From Rhea pennata (Eukaryota; Chordata; Aves; Rheiformes; Rheidae), in the NCBI RefSeq assembly GCF_028389875.1, contig NC_084702.1:53664053-53728052 (forward strand): a stretch of DNA of 64,000 bases, read 5' to 3'. This document shows, one piece after another, positions 1 through 11,830 of this stretch. Each line of letters opens with the position of its first letter. Position 1 is the first letter of the stretch. A program made the translations under genes and the position numbers. Under the pieces are notes generated by a model that searched no databases, had not been told where the DNA came from, and worked only from the letters and a program-made list of their open reading frames with translations.

Positions 1-202
1 CCACTTTGCTCTTTAAGCTGTATTCTCCACACAGCTCTGTGCCCAACTCAGCTACTTGCTGCTAATTAATGCCTGAGTTTTTTTGCTGTCAGAAAAAGAA
101 CACTTTGATTAGATACACACACATGCACATGTACTAACGTTAACTCTTATATTTCTGAAGAATAAATGACATGAAATCTAGATGCTGAAAGATCAGTTAG
201 AA

Positions 203-236
203 AATTCCCATTGACTTCAGTGAGATCAAGATTTCA
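203..236. repeat. Fragment of palindromic short repeat
   Basis: TTCCCATTGACTTCAGTGAG followed by ATCAAGATTTCA is one arm of the GGGCCTGATCC / CCCATTGACTTCAGTGGG hairpin family seen at 9544 and 18841. Confidence 0.5.
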
Positions 237-1854
237 TACTTGGTACCCAGAGCTTTGTACCTCTAACATCACCCATCGAACAGTAATTTCTTTTTATTCT
301 AATTTACACTTCCTATTTAATTCCATAATTCTGATGAAATACCTCTACATATTTCATTTGTTCTGAGGGGGTTTTCTCAGCCAAATCTTTGCTACTGCAA
401 CCTGCAACAAACTGAATTTTCATTCTTTATTTTTTCAAGTTTTTCTGCAACCTCAGAAGAATTAACACCTTTGATCTTGCTATTTAGAGACTTTTTAGTT
501 CAACAATCAGGATGCAGTTCATGACAATTAACTCCTTTAGTTTTGCTGCATTCTTCCCTTTTCATACAAGTAGCTTCCAAGTATTGGGCACTGTATGTCC
601 AAATTTTTCTCAGGTTTAAATAACATGGAACTTGGAACAATAGGTAGAGAGTAAATCAAGGAGGAATTTAATCTTGAAGCTCCGTGAAGCTCTAAACAGT
701 CATCTCCTAATGTCCCCAAAATCATGCAGAGAAATCATCCACTTCTAAGGTGCAGTGGGACAGCACAGTGATTTAGCACATCAAAAACCTGAGTTTGGGA
801 ATTTTCTTCTAAGTCAAATGGGAGTTGGAGAGAAAGGGGTTTCATCCTCAGGCAGGGGAGAAACAAGCTATGACATGTAGTTTTACGTTTGGAGAAGCTG
901 TTAGCAGTATCTTTTTGATAATCCTGGAAGAAGCCTGTTGTCCTACAGAAGCCTGCAGAGGAGTCTGTGCGAGTATCTCCATTTGCAGGGTAGAAGGGAA
1001 TTTATGAGGAATTGGTAGCTTCCTGTATGCAATCCTAATGCCTGAAGGCAAATAATTTTTCATGTTACACCTTTAGAAATTTACACAATGTAACTAAAAA
1101 GTGAATCTTCTGGGGACTTTATTTTAATGCTTGTCTGAGCCTTGTAAGTTACTCATAACTAAAAATCAGTCATTTTAAGATACTATTTCCAAAAAGTATA
1201 TGATCTTTTTGATACACTGGCAGGAGCCATGCAGCATTTTGGACAGTTATGACCGCATAAATATTGCTCAGTGCAGTTCAGTCCTCACTTGGTATGCCAA
1301 AGCTGATTTCCATTGTTTGTTGCTGAAAAAAGATGGAGAGCTTCTGTTCCCACTGTTTGATATGTCAGAACAGTGGAACAGTCAATGAAAATGAAAGTTT
1401 ACAAATTCACTACCAATAAAAGAAAATATTATATCAAACCGCATTATTTTAGACAAAAAAATGCCACATTTCATTGCTGCTATAGATAATCAAGGTCAAG
1501 AACTTCCCAAGAGGCAAAGAAAAAAGCTCTTACCTTTTGCATGGATAACAAGAATATTCAAGTCTGTAACAGTTAAACTAAAACAAACATGTGCTGCAGG
1601 AGATACAAAACCTGAGGTTCCAGATCCTTAGTCAATCTGCAAATAAGCACGCAAGATAAAGATAGATACTAGGCAGATTATGACACATCTTTACTGAGGA
1701 TTCCTTGAACTTCTATTTGAAACATCTGATTCTAGCTCCTACCAAGGTAGACTAAAGAGCTGAAGAGAATAGATTTTATCACTAAATGGATATAAATTTT
1801 GTTCAGTTTGAAATAACAAGAAATTACAAGTTAATGAGTTGTTTCAAACAATGT
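237..1854. other. Intergenic, nothing recognised
   Basis: AT-rich unique-looking sequence. Open frames of 60-70 codons at 825-1063 and 1200-1388 lack recognisable domains, splice context or codon bias and are treated as chance. Confidence 0.7.
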
Positions 1855-2150
1855 GTGGCCATGTTGGCCAATGTTGGCCGTTCTCACTTCCACTGTGACA
1901 CTTCGCTAAGCATGGTTACCGTAGGATGTAGGCACATGAAGAAGTTACCACACAGTAAGTTAGGGTGTGAATTTATGACTCCTGTGGTGGAACTGCCTGT
2001 GTGTGTGCATAATATGAGGGGTAAGCTTCCTTAGATTACTGCACTTATCCCTGACTGGAGGTGGGCACACAAACTGTTACCGTGGGGCAGGTAATGCATT
2101 AAATTCACAGTTTCACTTTACCCTGTGTTCAGAGCCAGGATTAAGATCCT
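1855..2150. repeat. Unassigned interspersed element with internal direct and inverted repeats
   Basis: GTTACCGT occurs twice in direct orientation, at about 1916 and 2076, each followed by related sequence. A block at 1943-1980 (CACAGTAAGTTAGGGTGTGA) is the approximate inverse of one at 2100-2135 (ATTCACAG...TTTACCCTGTG). The layout suggests an old nonautonomous DNA element. The adjacent short duplication of GGCCAATGTTGGCC-like sequence at 1857-1882 may be part of it. Family not assigned. Confidence 0.4.
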
Positions 2151-5100
2151 TCCACCCTACTGAAGTGTTAGAGATGCAGACACCTACCACACTTTGCTTA
2201 AGGCTACTGGAGAGAACAGGCTAGGAATGACCTGCTTTGATTCCTCCTGCTGAAGGACAAAGTAGATAGCCAGGGAAGTCAGCCCATTGAACTGTGCAAA
2301 CAAAGCCTTGGTAGCCTGAAATAATACTGTATCCGACTGTGTGCCTACCCCTGTGCAGGAGATAGAAGAACACCTCTGCCTTCAGCCATTCTGATTCATA
2401 GTCTGCACTTCATAGTGATAGTCTGCTGGACTCTGAACAGGGTTGGCTAAAGTGCAGGTGCATTTCTGCACCCTTACAAACTGCTACCTCTCTCATCCTG
2501 TAGGTGTTTAGCTGTCTGCTGGTCCAGCTGGTCTGCCCACTACAACTTGTCTTGAGTCCACACTCTTATGTAGAAGAGACATACATAACTGCTGTTATAG
2601 AACAGGTAAGAGTATCTTTCTAATTTATATCCATGTTTGTACAAAGCAAAAAACAAAAATAGAGAAATGATAACCACTAAACTTGATGATGCATTTTTCA
2701 GTGTATCTCTTTGTGCTGCTCAGATTTACCCCAGTGTAGGCAGCAGAAGCATACATTTTAGGACTCTTCCAAATTCAGCCCATGTAGATGACTGTTACAG
2801 GGCACAAGGTTGTTGCTTATCGTATCCATTTAGTCATTACTGAGATTTTTGCTGTGATTATGAAAGTTGGGGTTACACCTTTTATCAGTACACTAAACTA
2901 ATGCTATGTGCCAAATGCTGCAGTAAATCTTCACCAAATCAAAACTTGCTCTAATATCCGTAGGAGATTTGTCTCCCATTAGCTTTGGTTCTACAGTTTC
3001 ATCCAGTGATCTAAAGTTTCATTAGTGTATTAGGACAAAAATTAGTGGACTCAGTCTTCAGCACTGACTGATACAGCAAGGAAGTCACAGTTGGCCATAT
3101 GATATTTTTTCACTCCATTATCCTAGGGCTGCCCCCAAGAGAAGATAGCCGTATCTGATATTTAAGTGATGCAGATTAATTGTGCCCACTGATTGAATGG
3201 AGAGAGTTGAAATATTTTAAAAAGCACCTAAGGAACTTAAGCACTTTATGACACTATCATATGTACTTCTGCAGTGATTTAAGCAGCCCTCCTCATTCCC
3301 AGCCCTTGTTCCTGTACCACCCGCTCCATTGTGCTGGCACAGCTGTTTGTTTGGCTGTGGGCGGCCCAGGGGTGGGAAGAAGCAGCTGGAAGGGTGGGAG
3401 AGCTGCTTACGCTGGCTTAAGCAGCTCTGCTATCAAATGTATAACCATGGCCTAAGATCCCCTGAAGTTGCTTAGAAGGCTAGGCTGTCCAACTTTCAGA
3501 TCTTACCTCAGCCACTCCAGTATATTTTTGTACATTAGGTAGGCAGAAACTAGTATTTCAGATGCCATTGTATGCTAATTGTTGGTAAATGTTGTCTTAT
3601 TCATGATGACTGCTCTGTATCAGTTTTCATTAGAAATGTAACATAAACTGGAAGCATAGAAAAACAGCAACAGCAGCAATTAAGCATGTGATCATCATAG
3701 AGAGTTTAAAAATCTTGCCTCAATAAAGAGAAAAGTAGAGAGAAAGCAAATTCTTCCACATGAATTTGGTTTACTTTACTAAATGATGGCAATTATCAGT
3801 GGCATTAAAATATGTTATTTTGGTATTTTTCACATAACTCTGACAGTGAGGATTCTGTGTTAAAAACAACATCTTCTGCTATTCTTAAAAGTACTGTTAT
3901 ACCCTAGATAGTAATGTTCTGGAAAAATCCCAGAATATAGAACCCTTTCCTCCAAATTGTTAGAAAATTTCCTGAGAAGCTTCCAAAGCTAATCTCTATC
4001 ATCTGAAGGAAAAAAAAGAAATTAATTAATAAAAGTTCTTCTTAATATTTGATCCAGAGAAAGTGCTTAAGGGGCTTTTCAGAAGACAACGATTCTCATG
4101 CAGCTGATGATTCAATAGAATCAAAATACGCTTTTTTTTTCTTTCTTTAAAAACATCTGGTAGAAAATCTGCTTTCACAAGATACTGAAAGGCTCTCTTA
4201 AATCCCCCCAAATTCTTCTTAATAGCTTCTCTAAGTATCTGTGGAGCTTCAGTAACTCAGGGAATTTTGATATTATTAAATTGCAGAAATTTTCACATTT
4301 TTAATTATTTCCTCAAAACTGGGCCTTATTTTAACAAGCATTTCAAAAACCTCCTTTCAAGTTAGCCCCAAGGTCATCCTCCTATTTTACAATTTTTTTC
4401 AGTAGAGTTCTTGATGACTTCTGGTAAAATCATATTATGTTAAGGGAGTCTTTTTGATTATCTGCCTTTGCGAATATCAGAAAAATGAAAGAAAAAAGCC
4501 TTACCCATCCTTTTTAAAAAAAAATACAGAAAACTTACTGTTGGAATATATGCTTTTTTATATACTTTATATACCTTTATATTCTTTTTATATACAAAGT
4601 GATAATTTTTGTCAGGTCAGAATAGACCTTGCCATTTTGAGTCAGTAATATGGACTGCCTTCAGAGGTCTAAATGAGTTATCCAGGAGTTTCCCAGGTTT
4701 CAGCTATGCTAGAGTTCGAGTGCATGTTTATCTTCTTCCTGGTTTCAACCTGCATCTGTACTATTTTCTGTACTTTGTCTAGGTCTATATTAGTCTGGGG
4801 TTTAAGCATACTCTTAAGACCTGTTCCTTTATGAAGCCTAAACTTCAGCCAACCGCAATACCTTTAGTCTTGGAAGAACCAGATGGCTCTGTATGCAGAG
4901 GAACTCAGGTATAGGTGGAAAATGGCTCACACTTGAACTCTGATCCTATGGTCAGTACTGATGCATGACATGAACTGTATGGCTGTGAGACATAAGCCCA
5001 AACTCAAGCAAAGTCAAGCAAGGCAAAATAGTAACCAGACTGTGTGACCCTCAGATTGCAGACCTAGTGCTTCAACCCATCTTCAGGGAAATTCCACACC

Positions 5101-5599
5101 TCCTTCTTTCAGTCATGGTCAGTATTTGTACTTCAACCAAACAGGTACTTACTTCTTTTTCCTTCTGCCAATAATATACATGAGTCAGTCAAGAATTGCT
5201 TACTTAGCAGTAGAATAAAGTGGGGAGGAAAGGCCTCCAAAAAGTATTTTATATACATATTTATCTTATCCAAACCTGTCTCCCTCCTGACTATAACCCC
5301 TGTATTCACCCGTGTCTCAGTCTGGTTCCCTCAAGCAAAAACCTTCCTTTATGTGAAGGCACTTTTCTAAGCCTGCCAAAGGTTATTTGATCTCCTGTTT
5401 TAGCCAGCCCTTTCCTTTCTTGCTTCAAACCACTTGTAGGTTAGCCAGAGAGAAGGATCAGTCTTTAAAATTGATTGTTCTTGTTTATCATTGTTAATTG
5501 TGATGGCATAGGTCTGCAACCATAGTTAGGAGGACATTAAATTAGATATAATGGTAATTTGTGAGAAGAGTCCAAATGTGTTAGAAAAAAATGCAGATC
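2151..5599. other. Intergenic, nothing recognised
   Basis: Unique-looking sequence with a slightly GC-richer patch at about 3280-3470 that carries no recognisable gene. An A/T low-complexity patch lies at 4549-4600. Confidence 0.65.
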
Positions 5600-8290
5600 A
5601 GGTCAAAAGCCTAGATGTATGATAGGCAGAAATACACATAATAGGGTTGTTAGAGGGACAAGAAGGAGGACAAGGCAATTTACTCAGTTTTGTAAAATTA
5701 TGTGTAGCAAAAGGTATGAGGACAAACAGGAAGAGCTGATAGTCTTAATGCATGGTCAAAATCATAACTTAATTGGCATAACAGGCACTTGTTTGAGTAA
5801 TTTATATGACAGGAATATTAATATAGAAGAGTATAAGTTCTGGAAGGAATATGGAAGGGTGGTGTTTTCTTGCATATCAAGAATATACAAATTTTCTAAT
5901 GTCCAGGGTGTTGAAGAAGATAGATTGGTTGTAAGTTTGTGGGTGAAAAAGTAATAGGGAAAAAATGAGGGTGCTGTGACAGTATAGGTTTTTGTAGGCA
6001 ACTGAATCAGGAAGATGAAAAGAATGATGTTTTTGTAAACTGACAGAATCTTGTGAAAGCTCCAGACTTGGTGAAATGCAGGAATTTAACTGCTCAGGAC
6101 ATCTGTTAGGAAACCAGAGAAATAGGAGACAAACTAGCAAATTCTAGGAGTGTGTTGGAAACAAATTCTTAGAATTCTGGAAAAAGAGGTGGCTCTTCTA
6201 GATTTGATTCGAGCCAACTGGATGGAACTGGTTGAGAATTACGTGTAAAGGAACCTACGCATTAAATGTCAGAGTTCTTAATCCTTAGGCAAGGAAGGAA
6301 AAATAAAAAGTAGACCTCAAGAACTAACTATTCAGTAAATTCACAGAGTTTTAAAGATAAATTTTCTGGGAAGCAAATCTAAGAGATTCAGTAGATTTGA
6401 TGGTTTCTTATAAAAACTATATTAAAGGCAGAAGTGTAAACTCTTCTAATGCAGAAGCATGTTAAAAACAATGCTAAATCATGAGCTTTTCAATGACTTA
6501 AAACACAAAGAGTACAGGAAGTTGGAAACTTGGCCAGATTGCAAAAAATAAGTATAAAAACATGGGGATGAATCTGTAAGGTTGAGACAAAAAGTGAAAT
6601 ACAACTAAAAATAAATAGAAAGGATAACAGGAAGGTATTCTAGAAGTGTTGTAGCCAGAAGAAGAAGGCCATGGAAAGAGTTGGTCTACTTCTCAAAAGG
6701 AAGAGAAAGATCCTGAAAAGGCCAGTGGTTTTTTGTTTCCATCTTAACAATACCAAAACTTATGCTCAGCCAAGCAAAATAATAATAACAAAAATAAAAA
6801 GGTAAGAACTGAGACTAAAATTGAGAGCAAAAAAGTCTTGGATGCTTGAATAGCGTTAGTTGTATCCAAATGAGTCTAGTGAAATTCAGCATGGGGTATT
6901 TTGAGATCCAGCAGTGGCAGTTGCAGAACTGTTACTGATTATTTCTTAAGGAGCATGAAAGATGGCTGAAGTTCTAGAACACTGAAAAGGGACAAACATA
7001 TTACCTATGTTTAACTCTTAAAAGATCAGTCATCTTAACATCAATCCTGGACCAATTAATTAAACTATTTACATTTACTCTAAAAGACAACAAAGAGATA
7101 TGTAGCAGCCAACATGAATTTGTCAAGAGCAAATCATGTCAAACCAATCTAATTTTCTTCCATGATACAGTAACGGGCATTGAGAATAAGAGGAAGCAGT
7201 AGGCATCGTACATATTTGACTTCAGTAGGTTTTTGGCACTATATCATGTAATACTCATACACAAGGTAGAGAAACACAGTTACATGAACTTACTATTATG
7301 CGGTAAACAGCTGTGAGAAAATATATTTTCAGACCACAGGTATCTGAGGTTCATTTTCACATTAGAGGTAGCTATCAAATGGGGTTTCACATGGATCTGT
7401 TCTGGTCAAATACTATTTATCAGTTTTAGTAATGATTTAGATAACAAAAAAGAAAATAATGCTTAAATCTGAAGATAACAGTAAGGCAGTCGCAGGAGGT
7501 TAGCAGTCATGTTCAAGGACACAGAATTCAAAAAATTTTGACAAATGGGAAAAATAATCTGAAAAACAGGATGAAACTCAACAAGGACAACTGCAAAGTG
7601 CCACATTTGGATGGTAATAATCAGTTGTGCAAATACAGGATAGGAAGGACATGCTTTATACTGCAGAAAGAAATACTAGAGTTACAGTAAATCAAAGTTT
7701 AACAAGGGTCAACATCAGGCTCTCACAAAAAAAGAAAGCCATTATTCAGAGACATATATTTGGGAGCACCATCTATAAGACTTGGGAAGTAATCCTTCTG
7801 CTTTACGCAGTGCTGGTAATGCCTCTGTTGGTATATTCTATGTAGACGTTTGCTCACAATTCAATAACTACTTAGAGAAGAGCAACAAAAATAAAGTATA
7901 GAAAACTATCTATGAGGGAAGAGTGAAGGAAATGGAGCTGCATAGTCTATATAGGAAAAGGTGGAGAGAAAGATTTTAAGAGGCTTACAAAGCCTAGAAA
8001 GTAGCTGCAAAAGAAAGGCAATGCATTCTCTTTTCCATGTTCACTGGCAGATTAAGCTGCAATTAGGGAGATACTGTTCAGATATTAGGAAAATCTTTCC
8101 AACAGTAAGGCTAGTGAAACACTGGAATAGATAGCTTAGGACCAAATCTTCATCACTGGAGTTTTCTGAGATCAGATTAGACAACATCTGTGCAGAGTGA
8201 TGTCCCTAGAACTGAATCTGCACTGAAGCAGTGGCATGGACTAGAAGATACTCCAGATATTTCTCATGATTTGTCTGATTTAACAACTTT
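5600..8290 (+). mobile_element. Ancient, nearly collinear CR1 LINE retrotransposon copy (dead)
   Basis: A long degraded copy of the CR1 ORF2 and 3' UTR, read in order on the + strand. The frame at 5619-5954 contains LIGITGT near 5768-5792, corresponding to the endonuclease IGITET motif, then the DRNINIEEYKFW stretch. At 5988-6045 and 6062-6110 are traces of the RPPNQ and GDFN endonuclease blocks. At 6190-6235 is a LLDLI...ELVEN-like block. At 7111-7171 and 7206-7247 lies the reverse-transcriptase region around the YLDFSKAFD motif, here frameshifted and decayed. At 7392-7448 is the LF..FINDLD-like block. At 7560-7612 is the block before the C-terminus. The typical CR1 3' UTR runs about 8050-8270 (two-exon-like GNAAANACTGGAA context at 8113). 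Every frame is broken by stops and indels, so the element is inactive and old. The 5' boundary is uncertain. Confidence 0.8.
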
Positions 8291-9543
8291 AAAGTATTAT
8301 AGAAGAGGTGGGATTAGTTAATCCAATTTATCCTTAACTACCTATGTTTTCATTCATTTTCCTTTGGTTTGAACTAATATTAGTCATAAAATATTAGTAT
8401 AACCAGATCAACATACAAGAGCTACTACAAAGCATCTTCAAATCTGTCACATCCCTGTGAGTGAGGCAAGTTAAAATACAAGAAATTGTATAGTCATTTT
8501 GCCCCTTACATGGGTTCTGAGGTTTTAATAAACTTACCTGAACAAATGCAGTACACATTTAATCCTGTTATATTAGTCTCATACAAATGCTGCAGATCTC
8601 TACAGCTGCTTCTCCTTGACTGTGGTATATGTATTAATGAATAAAAAATTGATGAGCTATAGCCCTTTTTCCTTGCTTTGTTTCCCACCTCTCATTAATG
8701 ACTCAGCCAGTGAGCTGATGATAGAAACTTTACTGGGCAACAGAAGCCTTCACAGAAGTAACCACCAGCATGTTGCAGAGGCTAGAAACATACAGATATG
8801 AAGTGCTGACAAAAGTTTCCAGGTGCTAAGAGTAGAACTCACTAAAGGACAAAAACATGTTAACTATTAAGAAATTTATTTTTTTAATATTCAGGATTTG
8901 TGATGCTCTACTCATGATCAATGGGAACCAGTATTGAAATGCTTCTGATCATTAGCATCTGAAAGCAACATACAACTTGTATTATATGTGCAAAGCCATA
9001 AGCAAGAAATATTTTGTTTGTTGCCTGACTCTGACACAATCCATTTTATTTACCAAGAGTGTACGCAAGATGAATGTGGGGAAAAAAATAAAAGATGATG
9101 TCTTCACTTTTTGTTTTTCTTTGCACTGCTCTACATGTAGTCTTGACACTATGCCTGGTGCTTCCTTGCTCTTAGCTTCCGTTTTTATGTCCATTGCATT
9201 CATAGACACAAAAACAAGCATCAACGAAATCTCTAATTCAGTGAATGTCTAACCTCCATACCCTTTGTTATATATATAAGGCCCAATAGGCAACACAGTG
9301 TAACCTTATTTCCTGCGTTCTCTGTATTGGCCTTTATTGTTTAAATCATCTGGTTGCACAAAGTTCTTGACTGTTTCGCTACATTTACACTGCGTAGAAC
9401 ATGCCTGTTAAAGTGACCAATTTTAACTATGTTTAAATCAACCAATAACATAACGGACATGTCTAACTACTGTTCACCACAGTGAGTGAAAAAATGTTGG
9501 GAATTGTACAGGCTAAGGCAAATAAGGCCTACCTGTTCGCCAT
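8291..9543. other. Intergenic, nothing recognised
   Basis: Sequence between the CR1 copy and the palindrome cluster. Overlapping frames on both strands at 8977-9252 show no family resemblance. Confidence 0.65.
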
Positions 9544-9614
9544 GGGCCTGATCCAAAACTCACTAAGGTCAGTGGAAATACTGCTGCTGATATCAGTGGG
9601 CTTTGGATCGGGAC
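9544..9614. repeat. Palindromic short repeat (GGGCCTGATCC family)
   Basis: It starts GGGCCTGATCCAAA and ends with its approximate complement TTTGGATCGGGACC, with facing ACTAAGGTCAGTGG / ATCAGTGGG arms. The whole forms a hairpin of about 70 bases. This terminal-inverted-repeat-only design is typical of a small nonautonomous DNA element and is frequent in bird, turtle and crocodilian DNA. I cannot assign a named family. Confidence 0.7.
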
Positions 9615-9619
9615 CAAGG

Positions 9620-9690
9620 CTACTCCAGGCTTTACTCAGATCTTACTCTGGCAATTCTCCCATTGAAGTCAATGAGATTATTCCCTGGTA
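9620..9690. repeat. Palindromic short repeat, second unit
   Basis: It contains TTACTCAGATCTTACTC followed by CTCCCATTGAAGTCAATGAG, the hairpin centre of the CCCATTGACTTCAATGGG type. It directly follows the preceding repeat. The right arm is degraded. Confidence 0.55.
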
Positions 9691-9798
9691 TAATAGAGCT
9701 CACCGTCAGGAAGATTTTAATGATATTCAACCTACATTTTCCATGTCTTAATATCACCCCGTTACTCCTAGTTATATCTCATTATCTTCTTCCTTTCA

Positions 9799-9866
9799 GG
9801 GCCCCAATCCTAACCTCCTTAGTCAGGCAAAACTCCCACTGACTTCGATTATGGAAACAGGATCTC
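9799..9866. repeat. Palindromic short repeat, third unit (GGGCCCCAATCCT family)
   Basis: It begins GGGCCCCAATCCTAACCTCC, continues through CAGGCAAAACTCCCACTGAC and TTCGATTATGG, and ends in a partial right arm (CAGGATCT). The left arm and centre match a common sauropsid hairpin repeat; the right arm is truncated. Confidence 0.6.
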
Positions 9867-11714
9867 ACTGTGATTTTTACTATTTGGAGGCTGCTGTAGT
9901 GCCCCCTCCCATGATGTCATCATACAGGCAAACCATGGATGGTATTTTTGCTTGTGAAGAATGTAGTGTTGAGCCTATGGCAATACTGAAGAGGAGAGAA
10001 AAATGAAAAGATTTTTCAGTACAATTTCAAGACATACAGCAATATGAATTTTTAAGTAACATTTGATCTTATAAAAACACTTTATCATCTTTCCATCAGA
10101 CATACATCCTCACAGCTATATAAAAATCTGTAGTAAAATTATTGTAAGTAGTTTCTTTGATTAAGAACTCAACATTTGTGGTTTAGAATAGCTTTATAAT
10201 TTGCTGTGGACAAGACAGATAACATGATACCTCTTTCTCAACAATCATTTATTATGTATAATATAGCCTTTCTGGATGGTTGGATTGGAACAGGTCCTAA
10301 ATTACCAGAAGTTAAAAATTCTGTACACATCCTAAAAAAGGTAGTTTTCTATAAGTTTGTATTGAAAGCTCAGATTTTATTTTGAATTAAGACATCATAT
10401 ATCTCTGATTATCTTTATGCAAATAAACTTTTGTGTACTTAAAACCATATTAGTTTAAAAGGTTAAGCTGAAGTAGTAGAATCTCATTAGTTTCTCCTCT
10501 CAGTGCGCGATGTGCCAGAGCTGTGCTCTGAGAAAAGTGTAGACAGTCCCTTCCTCTCCATCCAGTCACTAGCTAAGCAAAGGCAAGCAAGACAGGAGAC
10601 ACTACCAAGGCAACCTGGTTAACCTGGCACCTGTGGGTAATGGGTTAAAACAATATAGCATGTCAGGGTAATGCAACACCAAGCCCCAAATCTCCTGGAA
10701 AGATATCATAGTCAGTAGTAATTTTGCAGTTTGTAAAATCCTTGTGGTAAGAACTCTCGTTTCGTTTGTGTTTTTACTGCAATGGGTACTGAATGATTGC
10801 AATTTTATGGTAGTCCAATAGCACTAATGATGATGATAATAAATACTAATCAAAAGAAAGGATGTGTGGACATTTTACATATAACAAATACTGTAAAATA
10901 TGTTACCATCCCTGATACTGCGTACTTCCCTATTCTGCTCTGGAGAAACAGTATGAGTCCTTCCAGCATGGATTTTTGGGACTCTCTGGTACAGACATGA
11001 TTTTGCCCATTAGGGATATCAACTATGTCCAACAGCTATGGCAAATCATTTTATCTCTATATGCTAGATTTCCCTACTTTGCATCACATACCGGTAATTA
11101 ATCACTGTAGATATACATGTGTATTCCCTTTGCTGTTAGTCAGCATTTTTTAGTAACTGCTCAGACATCATGTAGATTAGATATGTAAAACATTACTGCA
11201 TGCTCTTGTGTTCCTCGCTGTTGTCCTTATTTTCTCCACCCACTCTAATATTATGCTGGTTTACAACAAATGGAGATATGGCTCTCAGATGACAGCCTCA
11301 ACTTACTTCTCTAATAAGATCAATCTAAACAGTCCATGCCTGTGCAGTTAAGAAATTCTTCAGGAATGTTACACTGAAATTCAACATATTCAAGAGGTGC
11401 TTACTCAGCCACTAAGTAAGTTTACTTCTTTATACTAGTCCATCTCTTCTTTACAGATAAGAGGAATCACAAATAACTAAGAAACAGAATATATGCTAAA
11501 GAATGACATTATCATTTTAAATTCTGACTAGGTTGCTTTTGAAGTGAATCTTCCAGTTGTCCCAATTTACTATTCTTTTGTTTGCATCATGAAGCATGCA
11601 AATTGGATTCCTTTCAGATTAAGCTAAACAGAAAGATGCACCCCAAGAGCCCATCCAGTTTGTCTCAATGGACCATTCAGTCTGTAGGACCAGACTAGAG
11701 TCAGTCTGAAGTAA

Positions 11715-11830
11715 AGGCTTCAGAATATATAGTGTGGACATCCATTCCTTAGCACCAACTCTGTTGCTCTATAGATTTGCTTCATTGCACTGCACTATTC
11801 GCTAATACAGACATACCTTAAGCTGCTTGT
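11715..11830. repeat. Fragment of GTGTAGACATACCC-type repeat
   Basis: TATAGTGTGGACATCC at about 11729-11744 and AATACAGACATACCTTA at about 11804-11820 both resemble the terminal sequence GTGTAGACATACCCTA of a common sauropsid interspersed repeat. Related termini occur at 15232-15258 and, inverted, at 57706-57736. Confidence 0.35.

Noticed and set aside
5619-5954. 111-codon plus-strand open frame as a possible gene
   Set aside because: It contains the CR1 endonuclease-like LIGITGT block and is followed by collinear CR1 sequence, so it is part of a dead LINE.
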